From the NCBI RefSeq assembly GCF_001458775.1, contig NZ_CZPZ01000034.1, positions 62,001 through 126,000 of the forward strand: DNA of 64,000 nt, written 5' to 3'. Source of the DNA: Candidatus Nitrospira nitrificans (GTDB taxonomy: Bacteria; Nitrospirota; Nitrospiria; Nitrospirales; Nitrospiraceae). The notes beneath the pieces are model-generated. The model worked only from the letters and a program-made list of their open reading frames with translations. It was not told where the DNA came from and did not search any database. Position numbers and translations under genes: made by a program. Position 1 is the stretch's first letter. Each line of letters starts with the position of its first letter. This document shows, in pieces, positions 15,961 through 25,184 of the stretch.

Positions 15961-17241
15961 GTGAGAACAAGCGATATGAATACGGATCTTAGCAAGAGCA
16001 GTGGCAACCTTCGAGTCTTGGTCATTGACGACAATCATTCGATCCACGAGGACTTTCGCAAAATCCTTCAACCGGAAACGGAGACTCAGGCTCTGGATGA
16101 AGCACGTGCGTCGTTATTCGGCGGCGAATCTTTTCAGAAGGCGCTTGCGCGGTTCGATCTGGATTATGCCGATCAGGGGCAAACTGCCGTGGCCCTCGTG
16201 CAAATGGCGCAGCGAGAGGGGCGGCCGTATGCGGTGGCGTTCGTGGACATGCGGATGCCGCCGGGATGGGATGGTCTTGAGACCATCGAGCGTATGTGGG
16301 AGGTCGACTCGGAGATTCAGACCGTGATCTGCACGGCCTACACCGACCATTCATGGGACGACATCATCCGCCGATTGGGCTACGACGATCGTCTCTTGAT
16401 CCTGCAAAAACCGTTTTCCTCCATCGAAGTCTCGCAATTGGCAATCTCCCTGACCACCAAATGGAGCCTGGCGCGCCAGGCGCGCCAACGGTTGGAAGCC
16501 GCCGAGGCAGCCAATGTCGCGAAGTCCCAATTTCTAGCCAACATGAGCCATGAGATCCGCACGCCGATGAACGGCATTATCGGTATGGGCGAACTCTTGT
16601 TGCAGACGCCTCTGAACGACAAGCAACGTCGGTACGCGGAGACTTTGCAAAAGTCCGGGATGGCCCTGCTGAAAATCGTCGATGATATCCTTGATATCTC
16701 CAAGATCGAGGCCGGCAAGTTGCAGCTCGAATGTATCCCGTTCGATCTGTGTCAGCTTGTGAAGGATGTCTTGGATCTATTTTCCGGTCCGGCTAACAGC
16801 AAGGGGCTGAACCTGACGGCCGAACTCGACGATAATCTTCTCCCGGAATATGAAGGTGATCCGGTGCGCATTCGGCAGATCTTGACCAACCTGCTTGGCA
16901 ATGCCGTCAAATTTACGGTCCAAGGGGAAATCACTCTTCACGTGACGGTGGCTGAGAGTACAATCGGAACGACGACCCTGTGTCTGAAAGTGCGGGACAC
17001 AGGCATCGGCGTCGAGCCGGCCGCCCAAGCCAACCTCTTTACACCGTTTACACAGGCCGACGGCAGTGCCACGCGCAAGCATGGCGGGATAGGACTTGGG
17101 CTGGCCATCGTCAAGCAACTGGCATGTCTGATGGGGGGCGTGGTGGGTGTCGACAGTGCTCCTGGGCGAGGATCAACGTTTTGGTGCACGGTTCAGCTCA
17201 AGCGGGCATCGCCTCAACCGGGTCGTGTCATGGCAGCGTAG
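15961..17241 (+). CDS. Receiver-HisKA-ATPase histidine kinase
   Basis: The start is either GTG 15961 or ATG 15976; neither has an ideal ribosome site. About 421-426 residues. The N-terminal receiver ([33 protein letters not shown]) is almost a copy of the one in the preceding gene. A short helix leads to the HisKA box [15 protein letters not shown] and an ATPase domain with LLGNAVKFTVQGE, DTGIGV and GGIGLGLAIVKQL. It lacks the C-terminal receiver of its neighbour and has a shorter linker. Cytoplasmic. Likely partner of the membrane kinase at 11231 in a branched phosphorelay; this is inferred from gene order. Confidence 0.87.
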   Translation: MRTSDMNTDLSKSSGNLRVLVIDDNHSIHEDFRKILQPETETQALDEARASLFGGESFQKALARFDLDYADQGQTAVALVQMAQREGRPYAVAFVDMRMPPGWDGLETIERMWEVDSEIQTVICTAYTDHSWDDIIRRLGYDDRLLILQKPFSSIEVSQLAISLTTKWSLARQARQRLEAAEAANVAKSQFLANMSHEIRTPMNGIIGMGELLLQTPLNDKQRRYAETLQKSGMALLKIVDDILDISKIEAGKLQLECIPFDLCQLVKDVLDLFSGPANSKGLNLTAELDDNLLPEYEGDPVRIRQILTNLLGNAVKFTVQGEITLHVTVAESTIGTTTLCLKVRDTGIGVEPAAQANLFTPFTQADGSATRKHGGIGLGLAIVKQLACLMGGVVGVDSAPGRGSTFWCTVQLKRASPQPGRVMAA

Positions 17242-17279
17242 AGTCTGGTCTCGTTCAACAAAGAAGGGCGGGCTCATCC

Positions 17280-17446
17280 GTGCCGACTGATCCTCCCAAT
17301 CGGCGGGTTCTTGTCGTAGACGATCATCGTCGATTCATCACGACTTCAACAATATTCTTCAACGTGATCTCGAATCGGAGGCCTTGGGGCAGGCGCGTTC
17401 GGACTGTCGACGGCTCGATCGCGTCCTCGTTGCGTCCGACAAATGA
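17280..17446 (+). pseudogene. Decayed fourth receiver-domain copy
   Basis: A GTG at 17280, preceded by a purine-rich GAAGGGCGGG, opens the frame VPTDPPNRRVLVVDDHR. Shifting frame near 17329-17330 gives SIHHDFNNILQRDLESEALG, then QARSD, up to a stop at 17444. Joined, this matches the start of the neighbouring receivers (RVLVIDDNHSIHEDF, then ILQPETETQALDEARAS). Relative to the paralogue there are two extra bases. Everything after the first ~50 codons is gone. It is a relic of the tandem duplication that built this cluster. Confidence 0.7.
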
Positions 17447-17535
17447 GCGAGCGCGACCCGGCTCACGGCGCTGTTCCGTTGCGCAACAGGACTGGTCTCC
17501 GACGTCTCCGTGAGTCTTCGTGAATCCAAGCGGTG

Positions 17536-17541
17536 TATAAT
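17536..17541 (+). promoter_or_regulatory. Perfect -10 element just before sdhC
   Basis: TATAAT at 17536-17541 lies only nine bases before the sdhC ATG at 17550, with TG immediately before it. No convincing -35 is visible at the expected distance (17513-17518 reads AGTCTT). If active, it would give a nearly leaderless transcript. There is also no good ribosome site for sdhC. Confidence 0.35.
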
Positions 17542-17549
17542 GATCGCGG

Positions 17550-18230
17550 ATGGCACGCCCGTCTAACCATTTCCAGTCATCGGTCGGCAGCAAAGTCGTC
17601 ATGGCCTTGAGCGGGCTAGGGCTTGTGCTCTACGTTGTATTTCACATGTTGGGAAATCTTCAGGTATTCGAAGGACCCCATGCGCTGAATGGCTATGCGG
17701 CGTTTATCCGCGATATGCCGATCGTCCTCTGGACAGCCCGGATCGGGTTGCTGAGCCTTGCGGCTCTCCACATCGCCCTGGCGATCCAGTCGACCTTGCG
17801 CAATCGTCGAGCCCGCCCGGTCGCCTATGCGGTCCGCGAGTATCGTCAAGCTTCTTTGGCGTCCCGCACCATGGCCGTCTCCGGCCTTGTGCTCTTGCTC
17901 TTCCTCATATTTCACCTCCTGCATCTGACAGCCGGGGTTCTCGATCCCTCTTCCGCCGATCGGCTCGATGTCGAAGGACATCGTGATGTCTATGGGAAGA
18001 TCGTCCAGGCCTTTCAGAATCCGTTCATCGTGGCGTTCTATGTGGTGGGTCAGCTGGGGCTGGGCTTCCATCTCAGCCATGCCGTCTCCAGCAGCATGCA
18101 GACTCTTGGTCTGGAACATGCGGCCCTCAACAGATTGTTCAAGGTGGCCGGCCCGGCGGTCGCGCTGTTCGTGGTTGTCGGCAACGTCGCCATCATCCTG
18201 GCGGTCTTTTTGGGAGTCGTGCGCCTATGA
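17550..18230 (+). CDS. sdhC: Succinate dehydrogenase/fumarate reductase cytochrome b subunit (b558 type)
   Basis: A 226-residue membrane protein with about five hydrophobic segments. Family features include the N-terminal [24 protein letters not shown], where the last histidine is a likely haem ligand, and [24 protein letters not shown] with further histidines. This matches the sdhC b558 family (TIGR02046) that anchors the three-subunit, two-haem enzyme of Bacillus and epsilonproteobacteria. It carries electrons between the iron-sulfur subunit and quinone in the inner membrane. Its stop overlaps the sdhA start (ATGA). Whether the enzyme runs as succinate dehydrogenase or fumarate reductase cannot be told from sequence. 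Confidence 0.9.
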   Translation: MARPSNHFQSSVGSKVVMALSGLGLVLYVVFHMLGNLQVFEGPHALNGYAAFIRDMPIVLWTARIGLLSLAALHIALAIQSTLRNRRARPVAYAVREYRQASLASRTMAVSGLVLLLFLIFHLLHLTAGVLDPSSADRLDVEGHRDVYGKIVQAFQNPFIVAFYVVGQLGLGFHLSHAVSSSMQTLGLEHAALNRLFKVAGPAVALFVVVGNVAIILAVFLGVVRL

Positions 18231-20140
18231 CGATGCTGGATCCAAAAGTTCCTGCGGGTCCGCTGGAAACCAAATGGGACCGACATCGATTCGGTGAAAA
18301 ACTGGTGAGTCCGAATAACAAGCGGAACATCACGGTCATCGTTGTCGGCACCGGCCTTGCGGGAGCCAGCGCGGCTTCGACCTTGGGGCAGCTCGGCTAC
18401 CAGGTGGAGTGCTTTTGTTTTCAGGACAGCCCGCGGCGTGCGCACAGTATCGCGGCGCAAGGCGGAATCAATGCGGCAAAAAACTATCAGGATGACGGGG
18501 ACAGTGTGGCCCGGCTGTTTTACGACACGATCAAGGGTGGAGACTTTCGTTCGCGAGAGGCGAATGTCTATCGGCTCGCCCAGGTCAGTGCGCAAATTAT
18601 CGATCAATGTGTGGCGCTCGGCATTCCGTTCGCCAGGGAATACGGCGGGCAGTTGGCGAACCGATCATTCGGAGGCGTCCAAGTCTCGCGCACGTTCTAC
18701 TGTCGGGGACAGACCGGACAGCAACTGCTCTTGGGCGCCTATTCGGCGCTCTGCTGGCAAATTGAGCGTGGACAGGTCACGATGCGCCCACGGACCGAGA
18801 TGCTCGATCTGATCGTGGTCGACGGCCGGGCTCGAGGAATCGTGGCGCGTGATCTCGTCACGGGGCGGGTGAGTGTCCATACGGGCCATGCCGTGGTTCT
18901 GGCGACCGGCGGCTACAGCAATGTGTACTACCTGTCGACCAATGCGAGCGGCAGCAACGTGACGGCCACGTATCGGGCGTGGAAACAGGGCGCCGCATTC
19001 GCGAATCCGTGCTTTATGCAGATTCATCCCACGGCGATCCCGCCGGGGGACGAACACCAGGCCAAGTTGACCCTGATGTCCGAATCGCTCCGCAACGACG
19101 GGCGGTTGTGGGTGCCGAAGATGGCCGCGGATCACCGGCCACCCGGCGACATACCCGCCGAAGAACGCGACTATTTTCTGGAACGCCGGTACCCACGTTT
19201 CGGCAATCTTGCGCCGCGCGACATCGCCTCCCGCGCCGTGAAGACGGTGTGCGACGAAGGCCATGGCGTCGGCCCGGGAGGGCAGGGCGTCTACCTGGAT
19301 TTTGCCGATGTGATTGAACGGCAGGGACTGGATGTGGTCCACGAGCGCTATGGCAACCTCTTCGACATGTATAACCGGATCACAGGGGAAGATGCCTACC
19401 ACGTTCCCATGCGGATTTATCCGGCGCCGCACTATACGATGGGGGGCCTGTGGGTTGATTACAATCTTATGAGCACCATTCCGGGACTGTTCGTGGTCGG
19501 GGAAGCCAATTTTGCGGATCATGGCGCCAACCGGCTCGGCGCCAGCTCCTTGATGCAAGGGCTCGCCGACGGCTATTTTATTCTGCCCTATACGATCGGT
19601 CATTATTTGGCGACGGCGAAGCTCTCCCCGATCGGGGAAGATCACAGGGAATCACGCGCGGCGCTTCAGCGCGTGACGGGCAGGATCAGCCGCCTGCTGA
19701 ACGCGAAAGGCCGTCGAACCGCGGCCTCATTTCATCGCGCGGTCGGCAAATTCTTATGGGATCACTGCGGCATGTCCCGCAACCAGGCAGGGCTTGAACT
19801 GGCGCTGCGGTCGATCCCGGCCCTACGGGAAGAATTTTGGCGGAACGTCGTGGTTCCCGGATCGGGAGAAGCCTTCAATCAGGAGCTGGAATACGCGGGA
19901 AGAGTGGCGGACTATCTCGAGTTCGCCGAACTGCTCTGTCACGATGCGTTACATAGGGAAGAGTCGTGCGGGGCGCATTTCCGCGAAGAGCATCAGACGG
20001 CCGAGGGTGAACCAATGCGCGATGACACTCGTTTCGCGCATGTCGCCGCATGGGAGTACCGAGAGAGTGCAGTGCCTATCTTGCACAAGGAGCCCCTCGC
20101 CTTCGAGTTCGTGCAACCGACCACGAGAAGCTATCAATAA
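18227..20140 (+). CDS. sdhA: Succinate dehydrogenase/fumarate reductase flavoprotein subunit
   Basis: A 637-residue flavoprotein. The Rossmann motif [18 protein letters not shown] lies near residues 43-60. [14 protein letters not shown] holds the histidine that binds FAD covalently in this family. QIHPTAIPP and [10 protein letters not shown] match the substrate site, and [20 protein letters not shown] the later FAD site. It oxidises succinate or reduces fumarate at the cytoplasmic face. It overlaps sdhC by four bases and is followed by sdhB after 65 bases, forming the order C-A-B. Its N-terminus is about 40 residues longer than many homologues before the nucleotide fold. Confidence 0.95.
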   Translation: MTMLDPKVPAGPLETKWDRHRFGEKLVSPNNKRNITVIVVGTGLAGASAASTLGQLGYQVECFCFQDSPRRAHSIAAQGGINAAKNYQDDGDSVARLFYDTIKGGDFRSREANVYRLAQVSAQIIDQCVALGIPFAREYGGQLANRSFGGVQVSRTFYCRGQTGQQLLLGAYSALCWQIERGQVTMRPRTEMLDLIVVDGRARGIVARDLVTGRVSVHTGHAVVLATGGYSNVYYLSTNASGSNVTATYRAWKQGAAFANPCFMQIHPTAIPPGDEHQAKLTLMSESLRNDGRLWVPKMAADHRPPGDIPAEERDYFLERRYPRFGNLAPRDIASRAVKTVCDEGHGVGPGGQGVYLDFADVIERQGLDVVHERYGNLFDMYNRITGEDAYHVPMRIYPAPHYTMGGLWVDYNLMSTIPGLFVVGEANFADHGANRLGASSLMQGLADGYFILPYTIGHYLATAKLSPIGEDHRESRAALQRVTGRISRLLNAKGRRTAASFHRAVGKFLWDHCGMSRNQAGLELALRSIPALREEFWRNVVVPGSGEAFNQELEYAGRVADYLEFAELLCHDALHREESCGAHFREEHQTAEGEPMRDDTRFAHVAAWEYRESAVPILHKEPLAFEFVQPTTRSYQ

Positions 20141-20205
20141 GACGTGAATCGTGAAGCCCGCTTCGCTGCGAGGCGAGAGCGCCAAAGAGGACATCCGACG
20201 AGGCC

Positions 20206-20994
20206 ATGAATTTCACGTTGAGAATCTGGCGGCAGAAGAGCCCGGACGAGAAAGGCCGGTTCGTGACGTATGAAGCTCACGACGTCGGCTCCGGCATGTC
20301 GTTCTTGGAAATGCTCGATAGCGTGAATCAGGGATTGATCACCAAGGGCGAAGAGCCGGTGGCGTTTGAGCAGGATTGCCGGGAAGGCATCTGCGGAAGT
20401 TGCTCCCTGGTGATCAACGGCACTCCACACGGTCCGGATCGGGGCATTTCAACCTGTCAGTTGTACATGCGGCGGTTTACCGACGGAGCCGTCATCACGG
20501 TGGAGCCGTGGCGCGCGCGCGCGTTTCCCATCATTAAAGATTTGGTGGTGGATCGACGCGCGCTTGACCGGATCATGCAGGCAGGTGGGTATATTTCCGT
20601 CAATACCGGCGGGGCGGTGGATGGGAACGTGTTATTGATCGGGAAAGACCAGGCCGAAACCGCGATGGATGCCGCGTCCTGTATTGGTTGTGGCGCCTGC
20701 GTCGCGGCATGTAAGAATGCCTCGGCCATGCTGTTCGTGGCGGCCAAGGTGTCCCATTTGGCGATCTTGCCGCAAGGAAAGCCCGAGCGAACGCATCGGG
20801 TGCGCGCGATGCTGGAGGCCATGGATCGAGAAGGGTTTGGCTCGTGCGGCAATCAGTATGAGTGCGAAGCCGTCTGTCCCAAAAGCATCAGTGTGCGGTT
20901 CATTGCCAATCTCAATCGCGAATATGTCCGAGCCGGTTTCGTCGAATCCGGCCTTCCCGCCGAGCCGGAATCTCCCCATGCAGAGTCCGCCTAG
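20206..20994 (+). CDS. sdhB: Succinate dehydrogenase/fumarate reductase iron-sulfur subunit
   Basis: A 262-residue protein with the three cluster sites of the family. The [2Fe-2S] site is CREGICGSC plus a later C in [17 protein letters not shown] (about residues 163-174) gives the [4Fe-4S] site, and [15 protein letters not shown] the [3Fe-4S] site. It links the flavin of SdhA to the haems of SdhC. The 65-base gap from sdhA contains a short sequence (GTGAATCGTGAAGCCCGCTT) that resembles dispersed sequence elsewhere in the window. Length is normal for the b558-type enzymes. Confidence 0.95.
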   Translation: MNFTLRIWRQKSPDEKGRFVTYEAHDVGSGMSFLEMLDSVNQGLITKGEEPVAFEQDCREGICGSCSLVINGTPHGPDRGISTCQLYMRRFTDGAVITVEPWRARAFPIIKDLVVDRRALDRIMQAGGYISVNTGGAVDGNVLLIGKDQAETAMDAASCIGCGACVAACKNASAMLFVAAKVSHLAILPQGKPERTHRVRAMLEAMDREGFGSCGNQYECEAVCPKSISVRFIANLNREYVRAGFVESGLPAEPESPHAESA

Positions 20995-21124
20995 TCGGTC
21001 CGCCGGCGGGCAGGGGCTCTCTTCGTTTCGATTCGCCGCTAAGCGCGATGTGAGCGTCACTTGCGGATCTCTCGACTAGCGTAGAAGGCTGTTGGAAGCC
21101 GATTTGCGCCGGATGGCAATCAGC

Positions 21125-21152
21125 TTGACTGTGGGGGAAAGGCCTTTATAGT
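21125..21152 (+). promoter_or_regulatory. Candidate sigma70 promoter for the PilZ gene
   Basis: TTGACT (21125-21130, five of six) and TATAGT (21147-21152, five of six) are separated by 16 bases. The predicted start near 21159 leaves a leader of about 40 bases before 21202. Confidence 0.55.
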
Positions 21153-21201
21153 GCGGTCATAGGCTGGTTGTGGAGTTGGATATGAGAGAGAGGCATGTCG
21201 C

Positions 21202-21726
21202 ATGAGTCGCCGGGTGTCCTGCCCACGGTGTCACAAGGACGATGTATTGCAGGGGCGACCGCAGACCCCGCGCGAACTGGTTGCGGCGCTCATTTGGATC
21301 GCTCCATTCCAGTGCCAAGACTGTCGCCATCGTTTCCTCGCCCGTCGCGCGAGCACGACGGGATCCTCTCACCCGATTGAGCGCCGGGAACATCTCCGGA
21401 TCCCTGTTCGGCTGTGCCTGTCGTTTTCCGGAGGGAAGGTGAGGGGCGAGGGCATGGTGCTGGACCTCTCCCTGGGTGGGTGCATCATCGAGAGCAAGAC
21501 CCACGTTCGGATCGACGATATTTTTTATCTGGAGATTGCCCTCGCCGAGGATGAAGCGCCCGTCGAAGTCGCTGCCATGGTACGGTCCGTGAGTGTGCGC
21601 GGCATTGCCTTCAAGTTTCTCCGCAAAGCTCAAGAGAACAAACGTCTACAGACATTCATCCAATCACATTCGGGTTCCACGTCCACTGTTCTCTCCAAGG
21701 CCGTCGAGCCGATCGTCACCGGCTAG
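21202..21726 (+). CDS. PilZ-domain protein with N-terminal zinc-ribbon-like motif
   Basis: A 174-residue protein. Residues 7-40 have C-P-R-C and C-Q-D-C pairs about 30 residues apart, which looks like a zinc ribbon. The PilZ domain begins at about residue 60: ERREHLRIPVRL carries the R-x3-R c-di-GMP motif, and LDLSLGGC the D-x-S-x-x-G motif. It is therefore a likely c-di-GMP receptor. No output domain follows, so it may act through a partner. It has its own candidate promoter and sits alone between sdhB and a leftward gene. Target unknown. Confidence 0.8.
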   Translation: MSRRVSCPRCHKDDVLQGRPQTPRELVAALIWIAPFQCQDCRHRFLARRASTTGSSHPIERREHLRIPVRLCLSFSGGKVRGEGMVLDLSLGGCIIESKTHVRIDDIFYLEIALAEDEAPVEVAAMVRSVSVRGIAFKFLRKAQENKRLQTFIQSHSGSTSTVLSKAVEPIVTG

Positions 21727-21741
21727 CCCCGATCTTCAGGC

Positions 21742-22044
21742 CTAGGTCGGCATCTCCCAGGCAGACGGCAACGGATTATCGCTGATCAGGCGATCATGTT
21801 CGGCGCGATCGTACGGCTCGATGGTCAAATCGTTTTGATCCATCGGTTCCGAGACTGCCGAGGAGAACGCATCGATCAACGTCTGGGCCTTGTCTTGCGT
21901 TGAAAATCGATAGAGCCCGTGTTCGGGCATGCCTGACGAGGGGTGCCAGAAGACAAGGTCGATCGCCCGACCTTGATAGACACCAAGAACGCGATGTCGT
22001 ACTTGAAACCCGCCAGGTTCCTGAATCGATGGTTTCCGTGGCAT
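21742..22044 (-). CDS. Hypothetical protein, 100 residues
   Basis: The ATG at 22044 is preferred because AAGAGGG lies just upstream; the frame is open to 22083. The sequence looks like a small mixed alpha/beta protein: RHRVLGVYQGRAIDLVFWHP, GLYRFSTQDKAQTLIDAF, and an acidic C-terminus ending SAWEMPT. No cysteine, signal or membrane segment. Not recognised; it converges on the PilZ gene and diverges from lemA. Confidence 0.6.
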   Translation of the reverse strand: MPRKPSIQEPGGFQVRHRVLGVYQGRAIDLVFWHPSSGMPEHGLYRFSTQDKAQTLIDAFSSAVSEPMDQNDLTIEPYDRAEHDRLISDNPLPSAWEMPT

Positions 22045-22145
22045 GGGCCCTCTTGACCGACATATCTTAATGATTATGCCCATGGTAGCATGATCGCAAG
22101 ATGAGGGGACACTGCATCCTGCTCTACTGGCGAAGGAGGGACGGT

Positions 22146-22748
22146 ATGGGGCGTACTTGGTGGAAAAAGACGGTGATCACTCTGGCGATGATCAGTGGGT
22201 GTTTGGTCTCCGGTTGTGGGTACAACGACCTCCAAGGCCTGGATGAGGATACGAAGGCGGCATGGAGTGAAGTGATCAATCAATACCAGCGCCGGGCCGA
22301 CCTCATTCCGAACCTCGTTGCGACGGTCAAAGGCTATGCGGCGCATGAAAAAGAGACCCTTGAGGGGGTTGTGAATGCCAGAGCCAAGGCGACCGGGATG
22401 CAAGTGACGCCCGAGGTTCTCAAAGATCCGGCCGCATTTGAAGCGTTTCAAAAAGCTCAAGCGGGACTGACATCGGCCTTAGGCCGACTGATCGCGATCG
22501 CCGAAAATTATCCGAACCTCAAGGCCGACCAAAATTTCAGAGACCTCCAAAGCCAGCTGGAAGGGACGGAAAACCGGATTGCCGTGGCGCGTAAGCGATA
22601 CATTGATCGAGTCGCCGAATACAACAAGATGGTCCGATATTTCCCGACCAACCTGACGGCCAAGTTTCTCCTCCACCTCGAAGAACGGCCGAATTTTACC
22701 GTTGCCGATGAAAAGGCAGTGGCAAAGCCGCCTGAGGTGAAATTTTGA
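22146..22748 (+). CDS. lemA: LemA family lipoprotein
   Basis: The start at ATG 22146 follows GGAGG closely. The 200-residue protein has a lipobox (LVSGC) about residue 20 and the LemA core: a helical domain with WSEVINQYQRRADLIPNLV, TVKGYAAHEKETLEGV and ENYPNLKADQNFRDLQSQLE, where NYP-L is a family signature. LemA proteins are extracytoplasmic helical bundles of uncertain role, usually encoded beside TPM-domain proteins, as here. The next gene begins eight bases after its stop, so the three genes probably form one operon. Confidence 0.92.
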   Translation: MGRTWWKKTVITLAMISGCLVSGCGYNDLQGLDEDTKAAWSEVINQYQRRADLIPNLVATVKGYAAHEKETLEGVVNARAKATGMQVTPEVLKDPAAFEAFQKAQAGLTSALGRLIAIAENYPNLKADQNFRDLQSQLEGTENRIAVARKRYIDRVAEYNKMVRYFPTNLTAKFLLHLEERPNFTVADEKAVAKPPEVKF

Positions 22749-22755
22749 ACCGAGG

Positions 22756-23667
22756 GTGAGACAGAGGAGCAGGTTGAGATTACTCAGCATGACTCGCCTC
22801 GCATTCTGCTGCTGCCTGGCAGCCGCCACGTTCTCCCTCGCAACCTCCGCTTCTGCGCTCGATGTTCCTCCATTGACCGGACGAGTCGTCGATCTCGCCC
22901 ACATCTTGCCGAATTCCACGGTTGAGTCACTGACCACTCAACTGGCGGCGCATGAAGCGCAGTCGAGCAATCAAGTGGCCGTCCTGATCGTTCCCTCTCT
23001 CGAAGGTGAACCGCTCGAGGAATTCTCGCATCGTGTCGCGACGACTTGGAAACTCGGGCAGCAAGGCACCGACAACGGCGCCTTGCTGTTGGTGGCGATC
23101 CAGGAACGCAAGGTCCGTATCGAAGTCGGGTACGGGTTGGAGGGTGTCCTCACGGACGCTCGATCGGCACAAATCATCAGGAATGAGATCGTGCCTCGGT
23201 TTCGCGCCGCCGATATGCCGGGCGGAGTCGCGGCGGGAATCACCGCCATTCTAAAGACAATCGAGGGGACCTATCAGGCGTCCGAGAAGACAGTCCCTCG
23301 ACAGAAGAGCGATGTCATCGAACAGGTCGTCGTGGCCGTCGTGGTTGGATTGCTCGTGGGGCTCGTGTTCATGAACATCCATCGATTCGTCGGTCCGGTT
23401 GTGGGCGCAGGGCTCTCGACGCTGCTGGCGCCCTGGCTTGTGCCGGCGCTCGTCGCGAGTGGGATAACCCTGCTGCTGCTCTGGGTCATCGGTCTGTCCG
23501 GGACGGGAAACAGGACCGGACACCGGGGGATGGATGATTGGCTTTGGTACAGCAGTCGCGGCGGTGGGTGGAGTGGAGGCTCTCTTGGTGGTGGAGGCTT
23601 CGGCGGGGGCGGCTTTAGTGGAGGCGGCGGCAGTTTCGGGGGAGGAGGTGCCAGTGGAAACTGGTGA
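22756..23667 (+). CDS. TPM-domain membrane protein (YgcG-like) with glycine-rich tail
   Basis: About 303 residues; starts at GTG 22756, TTG 22774 or ATG 22789 all precede the signal peptide (LAFCCCLAAATFSLATSASA). The TPM domain follows: LTGRVVDLAHILPNSTVESL, NQVAVLIVPSLEG and RKVRIEVGYGLEGVLTD with G-Y-G-L-E-G. Two hydrophobic segments lie near 190-245. The C-terminus is a glycine-rich tail (GGGGFGGGGFSGGGGSFGGG) that the family commonly has. TPM proteins are envelope proteins sometimes called TLP18.3/Psb32/MOLO-1. The downstream TPM gene begins inside this tail. Confidence 0.88.
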   Translation: MRQRSRLRLLSMTRLAFCCCLAAATFSLATSASALDVPPLTGRVVDLAHILPNSTVESLTTQLAAHEAQSSNQVAVLIVPSLEGEPLEEFSHRVATTWKLGQQGTDNGALLLVAIQERKVRIEVGYGLEGVLTDARSAQIIRNEIVPRFRAADMPGGVAAGITAILKTIEGTYQASEKTVPRQKSDVIEQVVVAVVVGLLVGLVFMNIHRFVGPVVGAGLSTLLAPWLVPALVASGITLLLLWVIGLSGTGNRTGHRGMDDWLWYSSRGGGWSGGSLGGGGFGGGGFSGGGGSFGGGGASGNW

Positions 23668-24316
23668 GGGGCTTCGACTGACAGCCGAAGAGCGGGAGCG
23701 GATCAGGCTGGCGGTCCATGAGGCCGAACTACATACGAATGCGGAAATCGTCCCGATGGTCGTCAGCCGTTCCGGACTCTACCGCGACGCGCAACATTGG
23801 TCTGGGCTGATCCTTGCCTTGTCCACCCTCACGCTGCTGTTGAGCACGGAACTATTCTGGCTTCCCTGGGGCTGGCATGCTTCCAATGCAGCCTGGCTGG
23901 TACTGGTGACAGTCCTGGCCTATGGGGCAGGAATATGGCTCGGCACTCTTGTCCCGATCATTCGCCTGCTCACACTGACCGAGCGGATGCGACATAAAGT
24001 GAGGCTCAGGGCTGAGCGGGCCTTCGCGCAACATGCCGTCTCTCAGACTCGCGAGCGAACCGGTGTGCTGATCATAGTGTCTCTCTTGGAGCACCAGATC
24101 CATGTGTTGGCAGATCGACCTTTGTTTCAGCGAGTGCCGAGTGAGCAATGGTCGAGGGTTGTCGAGGCAGCGGTCGACCGATTGAAGACAGGAGATGTCG
24201 TCGGTGGCTTATGCCAGAGTATCCAGACGTGCGGTGTTCTTCTCGCTGAGGTCTGCCCTGGTCGTCCAGGAGACAACCCTGATGAATTATCGAACGAAGT
24301 GGTTCAAGAACCATGA
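23648..24316 (+). CDS. Second TPM-domain membrane protein
   Basis: The frame is open from 23534, but its first 38 codons overlap the glycine-rich tail of the previous gene. GTG 23648 or 23654, just after GGAGGAG, is the likely start. About 222 residues. LTAEERERIRLAVHEAELHT then NAEIVPMVV is the TPM start. Two membrane segments at about 50-100 include LILALSTLTLLLS and a V-L-V-T-V-L-A-Y helix. The rest (RTGVLIIVSLLEHQIHVLAD, VVEAAVDRLKTGDVVGGL) is the TPM C-part. It lacks the glycine tail. Overlap of about 20 bases suggests coupled translation with the upstream paralogue. Confidence 0.8.
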   Translation: MPVETGEGLRLTAEERERIRLAVHEAELHTNAEIVPMVVSRSGLYRDAQHWSGLILALSTLTLLLSTELFWLPWGWHASNAAWLVLVTVLAYGAGIWLGTLVPIIRLLTLTERMRHKVRLRAERAFAQHAVSQTRERTGVLIIVSLLEHQIHVLADRPLFQRVPSEQWSRVVEAAVDRLKTGDVVGGLCQSIQTCGVLLAEVCPGRPGDNPDELSNEVVQEP

Positions 24317-24433
24317 AAACTCGCTCCCTTCCCTTCAGCACTCAATAAAACCCTGAAGTCAACCGATAGATAAGAGACTTGGCGAGACCGTCTCAGCTCA
24401 GGTGGACTATTCGGATAAGGAGGGAGCCCGATC

Positions 24434-24928
24434 ATGTGGAAACAGGAGGAGGCAGGAGAGGGAGAAGTGGAACGAGAACGGTGGGTGGAGGACAAGCGCA
24501 GCCCGCCACAGGGTGGGCCGGTACTGCCGGATGAGGTGGCCTTCATCGGCAAGGATGTTGAGTTCAAGGGGATCCTGACCTATTCCGGCACGGTACGGAT
24601 TGATGGCGCCCTGGACGGCGAACTTCACACCGACGGCGGCTTGCTCGTTGGGCCTGAGGCAGTGCTCAAGGCCAAGGTCTCGGCCGGGACCGTCGTGTGC
24701 CAAGGAACCATCCATGGCGATATTCACGCGAAGGACCAGATTGTGCTCCGTGCTCCGGCCGTGGTGCAAGGGAGTTTGATCACACCGGTCCTTTCGATGG
24801 AAGAGGGAGTGGTGTTCAATGGAACCTTGGAGATGAAGCCGCAGGCCAAGGCTGTGAGGTCGCGGGACGTGGACGCAAACGTCGTAACCATCACGAGTCG
24901 GCCGCCTGTTCAACGACTCGCGGCGTGA
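24434..24928 (+). CDS. Bactofilin (polymer-forming cytoskeletal protein)
   Basis: A 164-residue protein preceded by AAGGAGGGAG. After a charged N-terminal tail of about 30 residues comes the bactofilin beta-helix: FIGKDVEFKGILTYSGTVRI, DGALDGELHTDGGLLVG, KAKVSAGTVVCQGTIHGDIH and VFNGTLEMKP. The repeated G-x-[IV]-x-G turns mark the triangular beta-helix. Bactofilins self-assemble into filaments on the inner face of the membrane and help set shape or local wall synthesis. It is followed by a strong intrinsic terminator, and murJ lies downstream. Confidence 0.9.
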   Translation: MWKQEEAGEGEVERERWVEDKRSPPQGGPVLPDEVAFIGKDVEFKGILTYSGTVRIDGALDGELHTDGGLLVGPEAVLKAKVSAGTVVCQGTIHGDIHAKDQIVLRAPAVVQGSLITPVLSMEEGVVFNGTLEMKPQAKAVRSRDVDANVVTITSRPPVQRLAA

Positions 24929-24941
24929 TCAGGCACCGAGA

Positions 24942-25006
24942 CCTCTGGCGACGGGTCTGACAGGCGCCAGAGGCCGGTTGCTTGCGAGCGATCAACCGGC
25001 TTTTTT
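24942..25006 (+). terminator. Intrinsic terminator after bactofilin
   Basis: A first stem pairs CCTCTGGCG (24942-24950) with CGCCAGAGG (24965-24973). The main stem pairs GCCGGTTG (24973-24980) with CAACCGGC (24993-25000), followed directly by six T (25001-25006). This is a classical rho-independent structure. Confidence 0.85.
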
Positions 25007-25160
25007 GACTTCTTCCCTCAGTCTTTCGGCTACCCACATTGAGAACGGCTGCCGGCACAGAAGATGAAAGGCAGCTCGCGCAGCTTGGCGGCCGCATAGT
25101 GCTCGCCGTCTGAGCCGATTGAGGATTGCAATGAAATCGCCGCATCGATAGACGCCCCGC
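25007..25160 (-). repeat. Probable dispersed repeat with spurious coding look
   Basis: Read leftward, this stretch gives NRLRRRALCGRQAARAAFH and PFSMWVAERLREEVKKAG. I recall this wording from many hypothetical proteins of Nitrospira genomes, which are translations of a dispersed repeat near terminators. That is memory, not a search. It has no ribosome site and its frame overlaps the murJ start, so I do not call it a gene. Confidence 0.35.
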
Positions 25161-25184
25161 GAGCGTTCCGCTAGAATCCCGTCC

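Noticed and set aside
23534-23647. N-terminal extension of the second TPM protein
   Set aside because: These 38 codons are an out-of-frame reading of the glycine-rich tail of the first TPM gene; the start after GGAGGAG at 23648 fits better.
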